Shown here one piece after another: positions 35,788 through 46,746 of a stretch of DNA of 64,000 bases. The translations under genes were made by a program, and so were the position numbers. How positions within the stretch are numbered: the first letter of the stretch is position 1; each line of letters opens with the position of its first letter. Location of the stretch: positions 319,968 through 383,967 of the forward strand of contig PDUO01000036.1 in assembly GCA_003008705.1 (NCBI GenBank). The letters are read 5' to 3'. The stretch comes from Pezicula radicicola (lineage: Eukaryota > Ascomycota > Leotiomycetes > Helotiales > Dermateaceae). The notes beneath the pieces were generated by a model. That model saw only the letters and a program-made list of their open reading frames with translations. It had not been told where the DNA came from and made no database searches.

Positions 35788-38014
35788 TCAAGCATGAATA
35801 GCAGTCTGTACATGCGGGTAAACTTGGATCATTCGCTGATAAAGATCAGGGAAGTCTCTGATCAACACCTCGGGATCGAAGGCCATTGCCACGAAGAACT
35901 ATTTGCAAATTTTGAGTTAGTATTAATTTCGGCAAATAAAAGAAGGATACATACTGTAGCAACACCACTATTAATTGGCACCAAGAAGATATTGGAGATC
36001 TGGAGACCGATCAAGAAAGCGAAAGCCATCACAACAGGTGTGAAACCACCACCGGAGTTGTAGGCTGGTGCAGTAAAGGTAATATAAAGGTAGGCGAGAA
36101 GGGAGCAGACATAGGCAACGAAGACGGAGCCCATAGTTAATACTGGGCTGATGAGACACTCGTTGACGAGAGCATCAACACCACGATCTTTCATCATTGT
36201 CCATGTTGTCTGTAAGGATGTGTTCGTAAGTATAACAACGTGGAAATCATGTTGCTTAGAAACAGGAATAACATACCTTAGCAGCAGGGACATAAGCCTT
36301 TCCGTAAAGCGCAATGTAAGAAAAGGCATACTCATTAATGAACTCAATCACCCATTCCAAGAGACTAATGAAGCACCCCAAGATGCAAAAGAAGATCTGG
36401 CCTATGAGGTTACCTTGCGCAGCTTCGGTCTGCTGGGCGATTGAGCAAGCCTGGCGCAAGAATTGAATAATTGCGACAACCAAACTGCCGAAACTGATAC
36501 TTCCAAAGCTGTAGGTCATAGCTCGTTTAAATGCTCCTCGAGTTGCTCCCTTAGGAAACCCACCAGGCTTCTGGGCGCAGAAGTACCAAGAGCCGTAAAC
36601 GCCGGAGATTGAGACGTGGATGACGTTCTTGATGACCTCGCTTATCCAGTATGCAGCAAAGGTAATAAAAACGAGCAGCCCAATGACTTTTGCCTTGCTA
36701 CAACTTCCTCCGCCTACAGAACACGCTTGACTGCCGGGTTGGTACTTGGCATAGATAGCAACTAGGGTAACAGAATACCAAGCAGCAAAGGCAGTTGCAA
36801 TGAATCCACCAGTTGCAGACACAACAAACACATGTCCGTAGTTCTTGGCAACATCGATAACAGTCTGAAGCATCAGCACAGAAAATGGAATTCGTGGAAT
36901 CCAGCTGATGAAGCAGATGATGTAGAACACGGCAAAAATAAGAAAGACGACTGCGGCGCTGTAGTAGTGGCGTGCGAAATAGAAGATTGCCGTTCCGACG
37001 CCGAAGACGATTTGGAGGATCCCAGTGATCCAAATAGCCCTAAAGTGAGGTCAGTATTTATCGGGACGAAATCCTTCAGCTTCAAACGGTCAATCATTAA
37101 CTTGGTCCTAATGACTAAAGTCATACATTGCCGGTCGATACCTTGATAATCTTGGCGTCGAAAGCCCTCAATCTCAGAAACCTAATCTAGATTTCCAACA
37201 AGATTTGCGAAGCAGAAATCCGCATCGTTGGCTCTTCGTATTGCCAGTGGCCTGGTCGAGATGTGAAAAGGATTCTGTTGTACTTACTGCTTGGTAAATG
37301 CTCGGATCATCCAGAAATATGCCATAGATACCAGCAACGCAACCACCAGAACAAACGCACTAAATTGATAGTCAGCAAAATCCACTATGAAAGCTGAAGT
37401 CTGCCTCAGGATAGGCAATCCACAAGAGAAGACTTCGGTTTTAACACGTCAGACGCGCCACGAATCACAGGATGTAGCTTGGGGACTGAGAAGACAAATC
37501 CTTTAAAAATCGGCATAAGGTATTCAACCTTCTCAAATCGCCAAATCAACCGTAGTTCCTGTGATCTAGCTGTCCAACTGTGAACAACCTTCTGATCTTT
37601 CCAAGACAGAGAAAATATCACTCACAAAAGCACGATTGTATTGGTATTCAACCCCACAGAATTCGATTTAGAATTGTAAATTCCTCCGCCTTGAAACAAT
37701 TTCGTGTCCGCATACCCATGAATGCTCAATCCACTGACAGCGATAAACCCGAGGAATGTGACAGCAAACAATATCGCAGCCCAGATATCATTGTATTTGG
37801 GTCCGTTGACCTTGAATGTCTGGTCGAATTCCTGCTTTCCATCTCCATTGTTGTAGTTGGGCTGCGGAGGAGGTGCGCCGTACTGAGGAGGGGCTTGTTG
37901 GTATTCTTGTGGTGGTGGGTATTTTTGATTTTGCTGGTATGGTGCTGGCTGTTGCATTCCATAGCCTTGCTGGCCGTTTTGATTGTAGGGGTCTGCGCCT
38001 CCTTGGTAGGCCAT
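35788..38014 (-). CDS. PNS1: Choline transporter-like protein Pns1 (SLC44 family)
   Basis: Five exons (37626-38014, 37288-37359, 36277-37039, 35955-36209, 35788-35898) join to 529 codons, the normal size for fungal Pns1. The N-terminus is a Gln/Pro/Tyr/Asn-rich cytosolic tail (MAYQGGADPYNQNGQQGYGM) of about 60 residues. Then come VNGPKYNDIWAAILFAVTFL and about ten membrane helices. Conserved CTL segments are present, such as FISWIPRIPFSVLMLQTVID, YGSWYFCAQKPGGFPKGATR, RAMTYSFGSISFGSL, INEYAFSYIALYGKAYVPAA, MMKDRGVDALVNECLI and the C-terminal FFVAMAFDPEVLIRDFPDLY. The family lies in the plasma membrane; a choline-transport role is named by homology and is not firmly shown for yeast Pns1. The first two introns (266 and 248 bases) are long for this window. 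Confidence 0.94.
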
Positions 38015-39110
38015 TGTGACGGCACGCTTTGCTGTGTGTGTGTCGATGATATTGAAAGGAATTCCCTTGACCTGTGGTGGGCTCCATTAGCTACCATACT
38101 ATATCTTTGAGTTACTTGGAACGAACTCAGTGACCCATGTGGGGACTTACGTCGTAGTAGATACCAAGCTTCTTTGGTTCTATATGCGTGCCCTTAGTGT
38201 GTTGGTCAAGGTTGACAGTCAATTCAATTGACTGTATTAGAGACGTTGAAGAAGAGGAACAAAAGAGAGGAAGGATGTGCTGGCGCGTTGTTGATGAGCT
38301 CTGGTTGCCAAGTAGCTCACCCGCCGTTTTGACCTGTTAGGGCTTTGGGGGGTCCTAAGAAAGTATGTGGACCTGGTGACGGTTGGCGCAAACAGCTGGT
38401 ACCAGTAGATTGTTTCAACGATCAGAAAACACGCCCGAACTCCACCCCAATACCTACCTTACTTGTACTTGTACAGTACATTTGTGTAAAGCTTGTCCAA
38501 GCCTTACACAGGCATCGATACCCTTCGTTTTTAGATACAAAAATTGGGTCAATTGAGGGCAGCTTCTGTTAACAATTGAATAGCAGTCTTGAAGTTGAAG
38601 CATTCAAAACACATCGAGCCTCAAGGCTTGAGCTGGAGATGAGGCCCAACTGAACATGCATATGATGATGTCGTGGTAAAATGGTTCCACTACTTTGCCT
38701 TCGCTTCACCGATGATTTGCAGTGGCGCGAAAACAAGACTCAACTCTAAAAACTTATTTCCAAGCGAATCAGATCTGCTTTGGGGTTCGCCAGATTTAGC
38801 AGAGAAGTGACAGAGTGGTGGTTGGCCAATTGAACGTCGGTGCCCAAGCACTTTCACGAGCAAGCCTTGGAAGGGGGACGATTAGATTTTAACCTGCCAT
38901 AAAACACACCGCAATCTATGCCGCAAAAAAAGATAGTAAACAATCGACAATAAACACAATTTCCCCTCTATCTCATCGCAGGTCATCTCTCATCTTCAAC
39001 CTTGTAAACATATATACCAATGCGATGCGTGTACCTATTTTCTGCGAGCCCTCGACCTTCTCCGAACGCCAAAACATCCCAGCATTTCATCTGTCTCTCC
39101 GTCCTATAAA
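38015..39110. other. Intergenic region (PNS1 promoter, GLO3 3' flank)
   Basis: No gene seen. The sequence just upstream of PNS1 includes a TGTGTGTGTCG stretch in the leader and a TCAATTCAATTGACTG near-palindrome at about 38,219-38,234. Confidence 0.5.
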
Positions 39111-40774
39111 CTAACTCTGGAGATAGCTTCGGATAGCGCCTTGAAGTTTCGTGGCTCCTTCTCCAAGTACTTGGGTTAAGTTCTCCAAATCATCACCCGC
39201 AGTGACCCCAAACTTGCGAACAAAGTCCTTTGCTGCGCTCTCCAAATCACCATAATCGTCTCCAGCATCCTCTTCTTCAGGTCGTCCAAAGTAGGCGTTG
39301 GAGGAGATAGATGTAGCGCCCTCGAATCCTTGCAGACGGGTCTTCGCTTCTGACTGTGCATTGGGGTCGAATGCGCCCTTTCCGAAGAATTCGTCCGAAG
39401 AGATACCCTTCTGTGCGCCGAATTTCTGGCGAGCATATTTCTCGTCGTCATCTGTGGCTATCGTCAGCATTGTTTCTATGTTCAGTGTAGCTGGGCTGCA
39501 AGAGATCTTACCTTCTTGTGTGGCCTTGATGGGGCCAACCGAGCCAAAACCGCCCATCTTCTTAGGAGCTGCAGCTGCAGGCTTACCACCTCCAACCTGT
39601 CCAAACCCAAGTCTACCCATTCCCATACCCAGTCTTTCAACCTCGCTATTGCTGCGCTCCTTGCCTGAAGAACCATACCCCGATCTGGCAGGGCTGATAG
39701 GAGTTGGTGCAGCAATCTTGGTCTCGGAGTTTCTGGTTGCGACCTTCTTTGGTGCTTCTTCGGCATCTGGATCGTATCCTAACTTCTCAATTCTTTCAGC
39801 CTCCTCCTTGGCTTTGCGCTCTGCAGCATCGAAATCAATGACATCTCCAGTGACTTTCTTGGCCCCCAATTTCTGCGTCTTCTTAGCTCCCAAGATATTT
39901 GCTTTCCGCGGAGCACCGGTCGTAGCATTCTTTCGTAGTGCTGCAGATGATGTAGTGCGAGTAGCTGCTGGTGCTGTAGCCTCAACATTTACAAGTGGCG
40001 ATGAGGTCCTGGCCGCTCCATTGCCATTGGCGCCCGCATTAAGGAAAGGTGAGGGTGTTCGGCCGATTACTGATGGTGTTCCTGTTCGAGAAACTGGAGG
40101 TGTTGGTCGCTTGATCGCGGGCTTGTCCCAAGAGGAAAAGAAATCGTCGGTCGGTTCTCCTGTGGGCGTATTGGTACCATCAGAGGACACATTCATAGCA
40201 TCAGTGATAACGACTTCAGTGGGATATCTGTAAACTCGTCAGTTATGTTCAACAAGACAGTGTAAGGCATCCTACTCCTCAGCATCCTTTGCAGCCCGAC
40301 GTTTCAGCTCTGCCTTGTACTTGGTCGCAGCGTTGGAGGTGTATTTTGTAGTGGGGTCTTTGCTGGCTAATGCTGCGCTTCCACCATTTGACTGAAAGAA
40401 CTTCGTTGCCGATTCGTTTCCTCCTACCTTCATCAGTCGTAATTGATCCCATTGCCATTCTAATCCCCACGTCAGCATTGATCCAGTCCATGTAAATAAA
40501 GGTGTCCTCACGGTCGAGATTAGTAGATCGCACAAAGGAGATATGGACACCCAAGTTTCGGTGATTCGAAGAGCAGTCGAGACAGAGGTAGATTCCGAAA
40601 GGTACAGAGGTCCATGTGGGGTTCTTTGCGCCGCAATCGAAGCACATCTGAGAAGGGTCTGGTTAGGAGCGCCCCCAGTCGGAGGGTAAATAAAGGCTGC
40701 TGATTTCTCACCTTGTTAGCGGGCTTGGTCTTTAATTTCTCGAATATCTTCATAGACTGGGTTTTGCTCGCCAT
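39111..40774 (-). CDS. GLO3: ArfGAP of the Glo3/ArfGAP2-3 type
   Basis: Exons 40712-40774, 40512-40647, 40276-40459, 39512-40227 and 39111-39451 join to 479 codons. The zinc-finger ArfGAP domain is at the N-terminus: [20 protein letters not shown], then [20 protein letters not shown] with the CX2CX16CX2C cysteines and the arginine finger in the GVHISFVRS region, followed by [20 protein letters not shown]. The middle is a low-complexity Thr/Pro/Ser and Lys/Ala region. The C-terminus carries the Glo3-type motif segments [20 protein letters not shown] and ISSNAYFGR and ends in an amphipathic helix ([12 protein letters not shown]). Glo3 stimulates GTP hydrolysis by Arf1 on COPI vesicles for Golgi-to-ER retrieval. 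An in-frame ATG lies three codons upstream (40783), so the start is one of the two. The gene is divergent from TIM21 across about 310 bases. Confidence 0.94.
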
Positions 40775-41086
40775 GGCAGCCATTATTGCGGTTCGTCGCT
40801 GAGCGGGATTAAACGGATTAATGCTTGACAGAGGGAGTGTGAGTGTTGTCAACTCCTGAATGTTGATCGAAGTGGGAATACTCGTGTCCCCTGCGCGGGA
40901 GAGCCGAGGGGGCCAGATGGCATTGAATTAGCGTCTCCATTTCCCACTAGGCTAGAAATAGTTTAGTCGTGCTTCCCCACATGTGAAGGGTGGTGGCCGC
41001 AAACAGAACGAAGCTCTGTTGCTAGAGCTGTTTGTTGTAGAGCCTCAATCATCAACACCTTAACCACTCATCCTTTCACCGTCAAC
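40775..41086. promoter_or_regulatory. Shared divergent promoter of GLO3 and TIM21
   Basis: About 310 bases separate the two start codons, so control elements for both housekeeping genes must lie here. No TATA-like box is obvious. Confidence 0.55.
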
Positions 41087-41945
41087 ATGCCAACGGCGTT
41101 GTCACTTGCGCAACCACTGAGAGCCTTGCCTCTGCTGAGTCTTCCAGCTGCAATTCGGCCGATTGTCGCTGCGAGAATGTACGCAACGCAGACGGGCCTC
41201 GGAACCACTGGCGCAACACCACGACCAAGAAGAAAAGCTGTGACAGCATTTAATGACGATGGCAGAGTGGCTTGGGGGGACCTAACTGCAGGAGAGAAGG
41301 CCGCAAGGACGACTCAACAAACCTTCAATTTTGGCCTCATCATTCTCGGCACATTATTGACCGTACGATTTCCGTCTCATTCTCTTTGTCCTGCAGCTGC
41401 TAATTCTTCAAAGGGAGGCGTAGCATATGTCATGTATACAGAAGTATTTTCTCTAGATAGTAAAACAGCGCATTTCAATCGAGCTGCCGATCAAGTCAAA
41501 GCGGATGAACGATGTACAGCATTGTTGGGCGATAGCAAGAAAATTAGAGCATATGGAGAACCAACAAGCAACAAATGGGCGAGAGCTGGACCTATAGCGT
41601 GGGTATATTCCTCTATGCTCTGGGCCACTCGCTAATATCTGCAGCTCAACTACAAAGAAGGACCAGCGTGGCATAGAACATCTAATTATGCATTTTAATG
41701 TAAGCTCTGTCCTGATGCAAAAGAGGCGAGACACATCTAACCAGCAACAGGTTGAGGGACCATTAAATAAGGGTGTAGTTAATCTTCATATGACGAAGCG
41801 ACCATCAGAAAGCGAATTTGTGTACAAATACCTGACTCTGGATGTCAAAGGGCATCAGAGAATATACCTCGAAAATGCGGATACATCACCAGATAGCGCA
41901 GGGAAGAGCAAGACGAAATTCTTTGGTATTGAGTGGTCACGTTAA
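41087..41945 (+). CDS. TIM21: Mitochondrial import inner membrane translocase subunit Tim21
   Basis: Exons 41087-41362, 41414-41598, 41645-41699 and 41751-41945 join to 236 codons. The N-terminal about 35 residues form an Arg/Ala/Leu-rich, acid-free presequence (MPTALSLAQPLRALPLLSLP then AAIRPIVAARMYATQTG). One membrane segment follows (FNFGLIILGTLLTGGVAYVM). The intermembrane-space domain has FNRAADQVKADERCTALLGD, KKIRAYGEP, GPLNKGVVNLHM and LTLDVKGHQRIYLEN, all typical of Tim21. Tim21 links the TIM23 translocase to the TOM complex and to respiratory-chain assembly. All three introns are about 50 bases with good splice signals. Confidence 0.95.
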
Positions 41946-42437
41946 TAATATTACAGAACAGAAGCATATAATTCAAATAAAGTCCAGATTATTGGAATTG
42001 GAAATTTATGCGTACCCTTTGTGGCATTTAGTTCGATTTGATATGGCTAACTAACACAGTAGGACCATTTTCATCCCTATTGGCAATGTTTGGTACATAT
42101 ATGTCTCTCTGTGTTCGTCGTCTAGACTAATAACATCTTGGAGAACAAGAAAACCCCCTTATTCTTCACCACACTTACTAAAACTGTAGAACGACACATA
42201 ACATCACACTCATATATCCACTTACTCAATAAGCAATTCATCTCCTGACTCGCCCCCCTCCCTTTCCAACTATAAAACCCCCCATCCACTTCCCTCTTCC
42301 CCTTCTTCCTTCCTTAACAGTACAACAAACATACAAGCAATACCAAAACCAGAACCAGAACCAAAACCAAAACAAATCAAAATCAAAATAAACCAACAAA
42401 CCAACAAACCAGCTTCACAGACAACAGAAGAAGCAAA
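41946..42437. other. Intergenic region with TATA box and CA-rich leader
   Basis: After the TIM21 stop comes a TATAAAA at 42271-42277, then a CT-rich and CCAAAA/CAGAAC-rich leader to 42437, a classical arrangement for a strongly expressed fungal gene starting at 42438. Confidence 0.5.
42271..42277 (+). promoter_or_regulatory. Candidate TATA box
   Basis: TATAAAA preceded by a C/T-rich stretch and followed by a pyrimidine-rich then CA-rich leader, 161 bases before the ATG at 42438. Confidence 0.45.
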
Positions 42438-42536
42438 ATGAAGTTAATAAACCCAGCACCACTTCGTGGCCGGGACGCTCCTCGTGACCCTAACAGACCT
42501 TCATCTCCGATACCAATTCCTCGTCCTAAGAAGTAA
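42438..42536 (+). CDS. Possible proline/arginine-rich micro-protein (32 aa)
   Basis: ATG 42438 stands in a strong fungal start context (CAAAATGAAG) and opens 32 codons ending TAA 42534-42536. The peptide starts MKLINPAPLRGRDAPRDPNR and ends in a Pro-Ser-Ile-rich basic tail (PIPIPRPKK). It is very basic and Pro-rich without a signal peptide. The upstream TATAAAA and leader argue for a real transcript. No splice site extends the frame, and I do not recognise the peptide. It may be a real short protein or the first part of a non-coding transcript. Confidence 0.4.
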   Translation: MKLINPAPLRGRDAPRDPNRPSSPIPIPRPKK

Positions 42537-43865
42537 TGTCATGACTATGGTCAAGATGGGAGGTTAAGGTACTTGCAATGTTCAAGGTGGGGGGACCGGG
42601 GGGGCTAGATGGCAGAGGAAGGGTGGTGGCCTTCAAGGGATCTTGAGTGTGTTTTGGAACTCTTAGGAAGAGAGGTAAGAAGGAATTTTGTAGTTATAGG
42701 CATGACTTTTGTTTGATACGATTATGTATCTTTTTTTATTGTCTCGTGTGTTGATATCAGCTTTTTGAAGACTAGGTAGGTTGAGTTTTTTTTTAATGTT
42801 TTGGCGAATGTATGATGTGAGTGGGTTTAAAGTATATATCAATTCTCATATAGATTTAGGAGTGCTATGACGAGAGAATTTTTCTAGGTTTTTAAATAGG
42901 TAAAGTATTGGTGGTGTTGCTACTTGGAGTGCTTGAGTTGTATAAACAAATTGTGGTGTCGGATTTAGTAAGACTTGGGTGTTATAAAATAAGACTCGTA
43001 TGTCGCCTGGTGTGTTTATTGAAGCACACCTCTAGAGTTTATATAAATTATATAAATCAAGTAAATTAAAACTATATAAGTTGTTATAAGAGTAGTGAGT
43101 TAGAACTACATATATTATAACTCTAAATATACTTATATCTTATTAAAGTTATAATTATAAGATTATACTGGAATAGAATACTACTCTAAGAATACCTAGT
43201 AAACTAGTAGTTACTATATTATCTCCTATATAGTATATAACCACCTTAGGGGTGTGTTAGTGCATACGCATCGCTAACCAGAGACACTTGCTAGCGATGT
43301 AATCTGTCTACGTAAAAGTATAGGCGATTTATATTAGTCTCCTACTCTATAGCTATATACTTTTGCTTTTTATATAAGTTTATTACTTTATAATCACAGG
43401 AGTAGAATTACCCTATATACACATCTAAAGGAAGTGGTATATGCTTAATGTTTAAAAACAAACTTATATTACATCTATGTTTAATGTAGTATAAACCCTC
43501 GAGCACCAATAAGTAGAAAGTCAAATATATGAATATAGATAATTAAGGGGAAATCTTATATTGTCCTGGCCCTCGAATCTACGGTGATTTCTACACTACA
43601 TATACAAGAAGTGAGTATCGCAAAAGCCTCGTTTCCCATAACTGAGCTGTTTTTGATGTCAAATAGTCAAGCCACCAGTGCTCCAATCCTCCACAAATTA
43701 GAGGCCATGGCGAGCAGTGGAAATGAGATTATACTAGTCGTACACGTGATTCATGGCTGACATGTAGTTATACCATGTAGGAGATACTAATAGCCAAAAC
43801 CACTTTAAACGCTTAATTCAATTGAAGATATCTAAAAAATATTGTACTAAACAGGACCTAATTCC
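42537..43865. other. Repeat-derived AT-rich region
   Basis: Contains dispersed repeat copy A (about 42,890-43,450). AT-rich text with no open frame continues to about 43,800. No gene seen. Confidence 0.55.
42890..43450. repeat. Dispersed RIP-diverged repeat, copy A
   Basis: The part 43,220-43,450 matches 57,084-57,327 base by base over long stretches (TATCTCCTATATAGTA, CATCGCTAAC, GTCTACGTAAA, CTCCTACTCTATAGCTAT, TGGTATATGCTTAAT). The part 43,040-43,205 resembles 45,825-45,945, and 42,890-43,020 resembles 46,095-46,225. Confidence 0.65.
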
Positions 43866-45555
43866 TCAGCCTGGCAACAATGGAAGCGGGATCTTTATCC
43901 ACTTCTTCTCCCCCTCCTTCGCATCCTCATTCAGCACCACAAGCGCCCTCCTTCCACAGAATCGTCCCGGTCCAGCTATCCTCCTAACATCATGGTATGA
44001 ACCGTTCAGCGTACTATCTGACTTGTTACGATTTGGCATCTCCTCATATTTGTCATAATTCCAGACCATTTCTACGACTTCATCCTCAGGTTGCTCAAGC
44101 CTCCGTCGATTGCGAACAGGCAGACCAAGTGCATGATTGAGAATAGTATGGATGAGTGGGTAGACTCGCTCTACTCGACGGGTATAGGGAAGCCAACTGA
44201 GAGTCTTCGAATCATATGCAACTCGCACATAAGGATTCGTATAGATTCCCGAGTCTATTGTGCTATTGCGACCTTGGCGAAGGTAAGTCAGGTCTGCATG
44301 GATGAGACAGCATTCAGAAGCGTCCCAGAATGGATCCAATTCGTATCGGAATCGTAGAGGTAAGAGTTGTAAGTTGGCGATGCTGCTATTATGTGTATCC
44401 CCAGCTAACGAGTTTTCCACAGGCTGCTTCTGGAACCAGCTCGCCTCAAATGCTGTCATGCCTCCCCAACAGGCACGTACGCGGACTGCATCTTTTTGCG
44501 CCAAAACATCTTGCCTACTGACTGAATTTCCAGCATCTGTAAACCAAGGAAAAAAGGGTAGCCCTGTCTCACGTCCTTCAAGATCTCTGGTTGCAAATCT
44601 GTCATAGAATTTAAAAGCATTGATAAAGTCAACTGCGCACGCTGCGCCGTACTGTGCCCGTCCTTGTGCATTAATATTCGTGGAAAAAAGTAGTTGGACA
44701 GCGTCGACTGGCTTAAAAACGACATCGTTGATGTATAAAAGTTTGTCAAATTGAATAGAAGAATTGTGTAGAGGGCGTAATGAACGATTTCTGACCTCGG
44801 CAAGGAATGCAATTCGCTTCATTCGCCTCTCACCGGATGGAACAGTGACAAATGGGATATCTTCTAGTGGCAGATGCTCTGACACGAGCGATACATTGCC
44901 TGAAATGACGTCATGTAGTAAGCATCATACTCCGTAAGCTGTATAAACTATTCTAGAAAGAGACTTACAGGTAAGCTGCTTTCTTAGTCTTTCAAGGGAT
45001 CCTTTAGCACGGTCATTAGGATCATTCTCGTACACACTAAGGTGTACGTTCTTCGGGCCTAGTAACTGCACCAGCTCCACAACTGCAACTCCCCATTCTC
45101 CTCCTAGAAGAACACCGTCGGGATCATGCAAGGTAGCAGCAATAAATACTTTTTCGTTGTTGACGTTCCCTCGGCCAGAATCCTGGGAACTTTTACATTT
45201 TCTCTCCAATATGTTGTAATGCTCTGGTGGATGGATGTACGACGGTCGGAAAACAGCTGTAAAGAAAAGCAATATGGTGACGATAGAGAGTAGTAGAGCC
45301 AGCGTACAGTAGAGAAGGCGCCTATGCTGTTAATATGAGTATCGATGATTGGGCAGTTTTACAAAAGATCGGATGAGCAAGACGTAAAGGAAGTTCATAC
45401 CAGATACACCAAGCTCGCAGCTTGGATTTTGAAATTGGCGAAGGGTGGTAGTCGTGGCCTGAAGCTGAGTCGGAAAAAGACAGATCAGACTGGGCCGAAT
45501 CCGACGAGGCTCTTGGAAGGAGCTCATACTCTTCGGCTGGGTGGTTTGGGGCCAT
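43866..45555 (-). CDS. CAP59/CMT1-type glycosyltransferase (GT69, alpha-1,3-mannosyltransferase family)
   Basis: Exons 45410-45555, 44969-45321 and 43866-44899 join to 510 codons. It is a type II membrane protein: a Ser-rich cytosolic tail (MAPNHPAEEYELLPRASSDS), then the anchor LLYCTLALLLSIVTILLFFT. The catalytic domain contains VFIAATLHDPDGVLLGGEWG, VHLSVYENDPND, PFVTVPSGERRMKRIAFLAE and KLLYINDVVF, the metal-binding acidic site of the family. Also present are YGAACAVDFINAFKFYDRFA, VRVRACWGGMTAFEASWF and SECCLIHADLTYL. Cryptococcal Cmt1 and Cap59 relatives use GDP-mannose in the Golgi; the acceptor in this fungus is unknown. Exon 1 ends at the GT donor at 45409, with the acceptor CATAG chosen because it alone keeps the hydrophobic anchor in frame. 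Confidence 0.88.
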
Positions 45556-45789
45556 CTTGCAGGTATTTCGGTATAGCGAAAACCGGTGCGTCTGAGTTTG
45601 TACAGTAGCCTCATTCACATAACAAGCTGAAGATATCGCTATCAGGTTCTGCTAATATAGGGGGGGCTATTACTATGCAAGCTGACGTAAGGCAGCTTAT
45701 GCTGCACTGCGAATCCTCTTCGTACAGGCTTTCTCATTGGCCCCAGTTTAAGGCTAAAGTTTAATTTAATCTAATCTCAGATAGTTTAA

Positions 45790-46240
45790 ATTGAATATTG
45801 TCTACTTAGGTAAATGAGAAGCTTAGATAAATTATAATTATATAAGATATTATAAGAGTAATAAGTTAGAAGTATATATATTATAGCATATAATAATTTA
45901 TAAGTTTATAAAGAATATCTAGATTACTGGACTAGTAAATTAGTATACTATCCCTTTGTTCGTCTAACGGCGTTTTGTACAGGGATTCGACACGCCGAGA
46001 ATTTCACCACCAAAAAGTATATGAATTTAGCGTGCACGTTTTGATGGCCCGTGTCGAAGCCATTAGATGCACAAAGGGATAATAAGGAAATATTTCTTAG
46101 ATTTTCAATAGACAAGTATTAGTATTACTACTTAGAGAGCCTGTATTATACAAATCGTAGTGTTAGATCTAGGAAGACTTGAAGCAATATGCTGCATAGT
46201 GTGTTTATTTGTACACTCACTCCTTTAGACTTTACAAAAC
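45790..46240. repeat. Dispersed RIP-diverged repeat, copy C (interrupted by MITE)
   Basis: Left half (TTATAAGAGTAATAAGTTAGA) matches 43,085-43,120; right half (TTACTACTTAGAGAG, GTGTGTTTATTTGTACAC) matches 42,920-43,025. The order of the two halves is swapped relative to copy A. Confidence 0.55.
45951..46079. mobile_element. 129-bp pogo/Tc1-like MITE with TA target duplication
   Basis: The ends TCCCTTTGTTCGTCTAACGG (from 45951) and, read on the other strand from 46079, TCCCTTTGTGCATCTAATGG are inverted repeats with three mismatches, all but one transitions. TA lies directly outside both ends (45949-45950, 46080-46081). The interior has normal composition and no open frame. It is inserted in an AT-rich repeat. 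TA duplication and short TIRs fit the Tc1/mariner-pogo (Fot) group. Confidence 0.75.
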
Positions 46241-46746
46241 CTTATCTACTATTCTAATCGCCTACACCCTCCAGACGTGCAGATAAAGCAATGCAGTTCT
46301 CAAGCCAGAAATAGTGTCCTCTCTTCATCCCACTCAAATTCAACCTCAACTACATGTCCAACTCCATTAATTAATTTCTATTACAGTCTACAAGGATTGC
46401 ATCGCCCTCACTCACTAAGTAAGGCTAGGATTAAGATACGCGAGAATTAGCTTCTCTCCTCTTCCTGTGACACATCGAACTTATAAATCAAGCGAAGTTG
46501 CCAATGTGAACACATCTCTCCTCGAGCGCGCAGAATGGGATCTAGGATTGAACTCGGTATTTAGTGAGCCGAGAAGTTACCGTCTTTTCCCACAAAGTAT
46601 TTCAAGGCAAGGTAGGTAATATTTTTCTTTCTTGCATTTCTAAGATACCCGCACACTATTAACGAGAGACTTTGGCCTTCCATTCTGATCAGAAACGACG
46701 CCCGCTTCGTCGTCCGTATCAATCAACCGCCAACGCCACCATCTTT

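Larger units (their letters stand above)
45556..46746. other. Intergenic AT-rich island with nested MITE
   Basis: AT-rich repeat copy C (about 45,790-46,240) is split by a 129-bp inverted-repeat element at 45951-46079. No gene seen. Confidence 0.6.

Noticed and set aside
39298..40233. 311-codon plus-strand frame opposite GLO3
   Set aside because: It is the antisense shadow of the low-complexity part of GLO3; composition mirrors the real gene and no family is recognisable.
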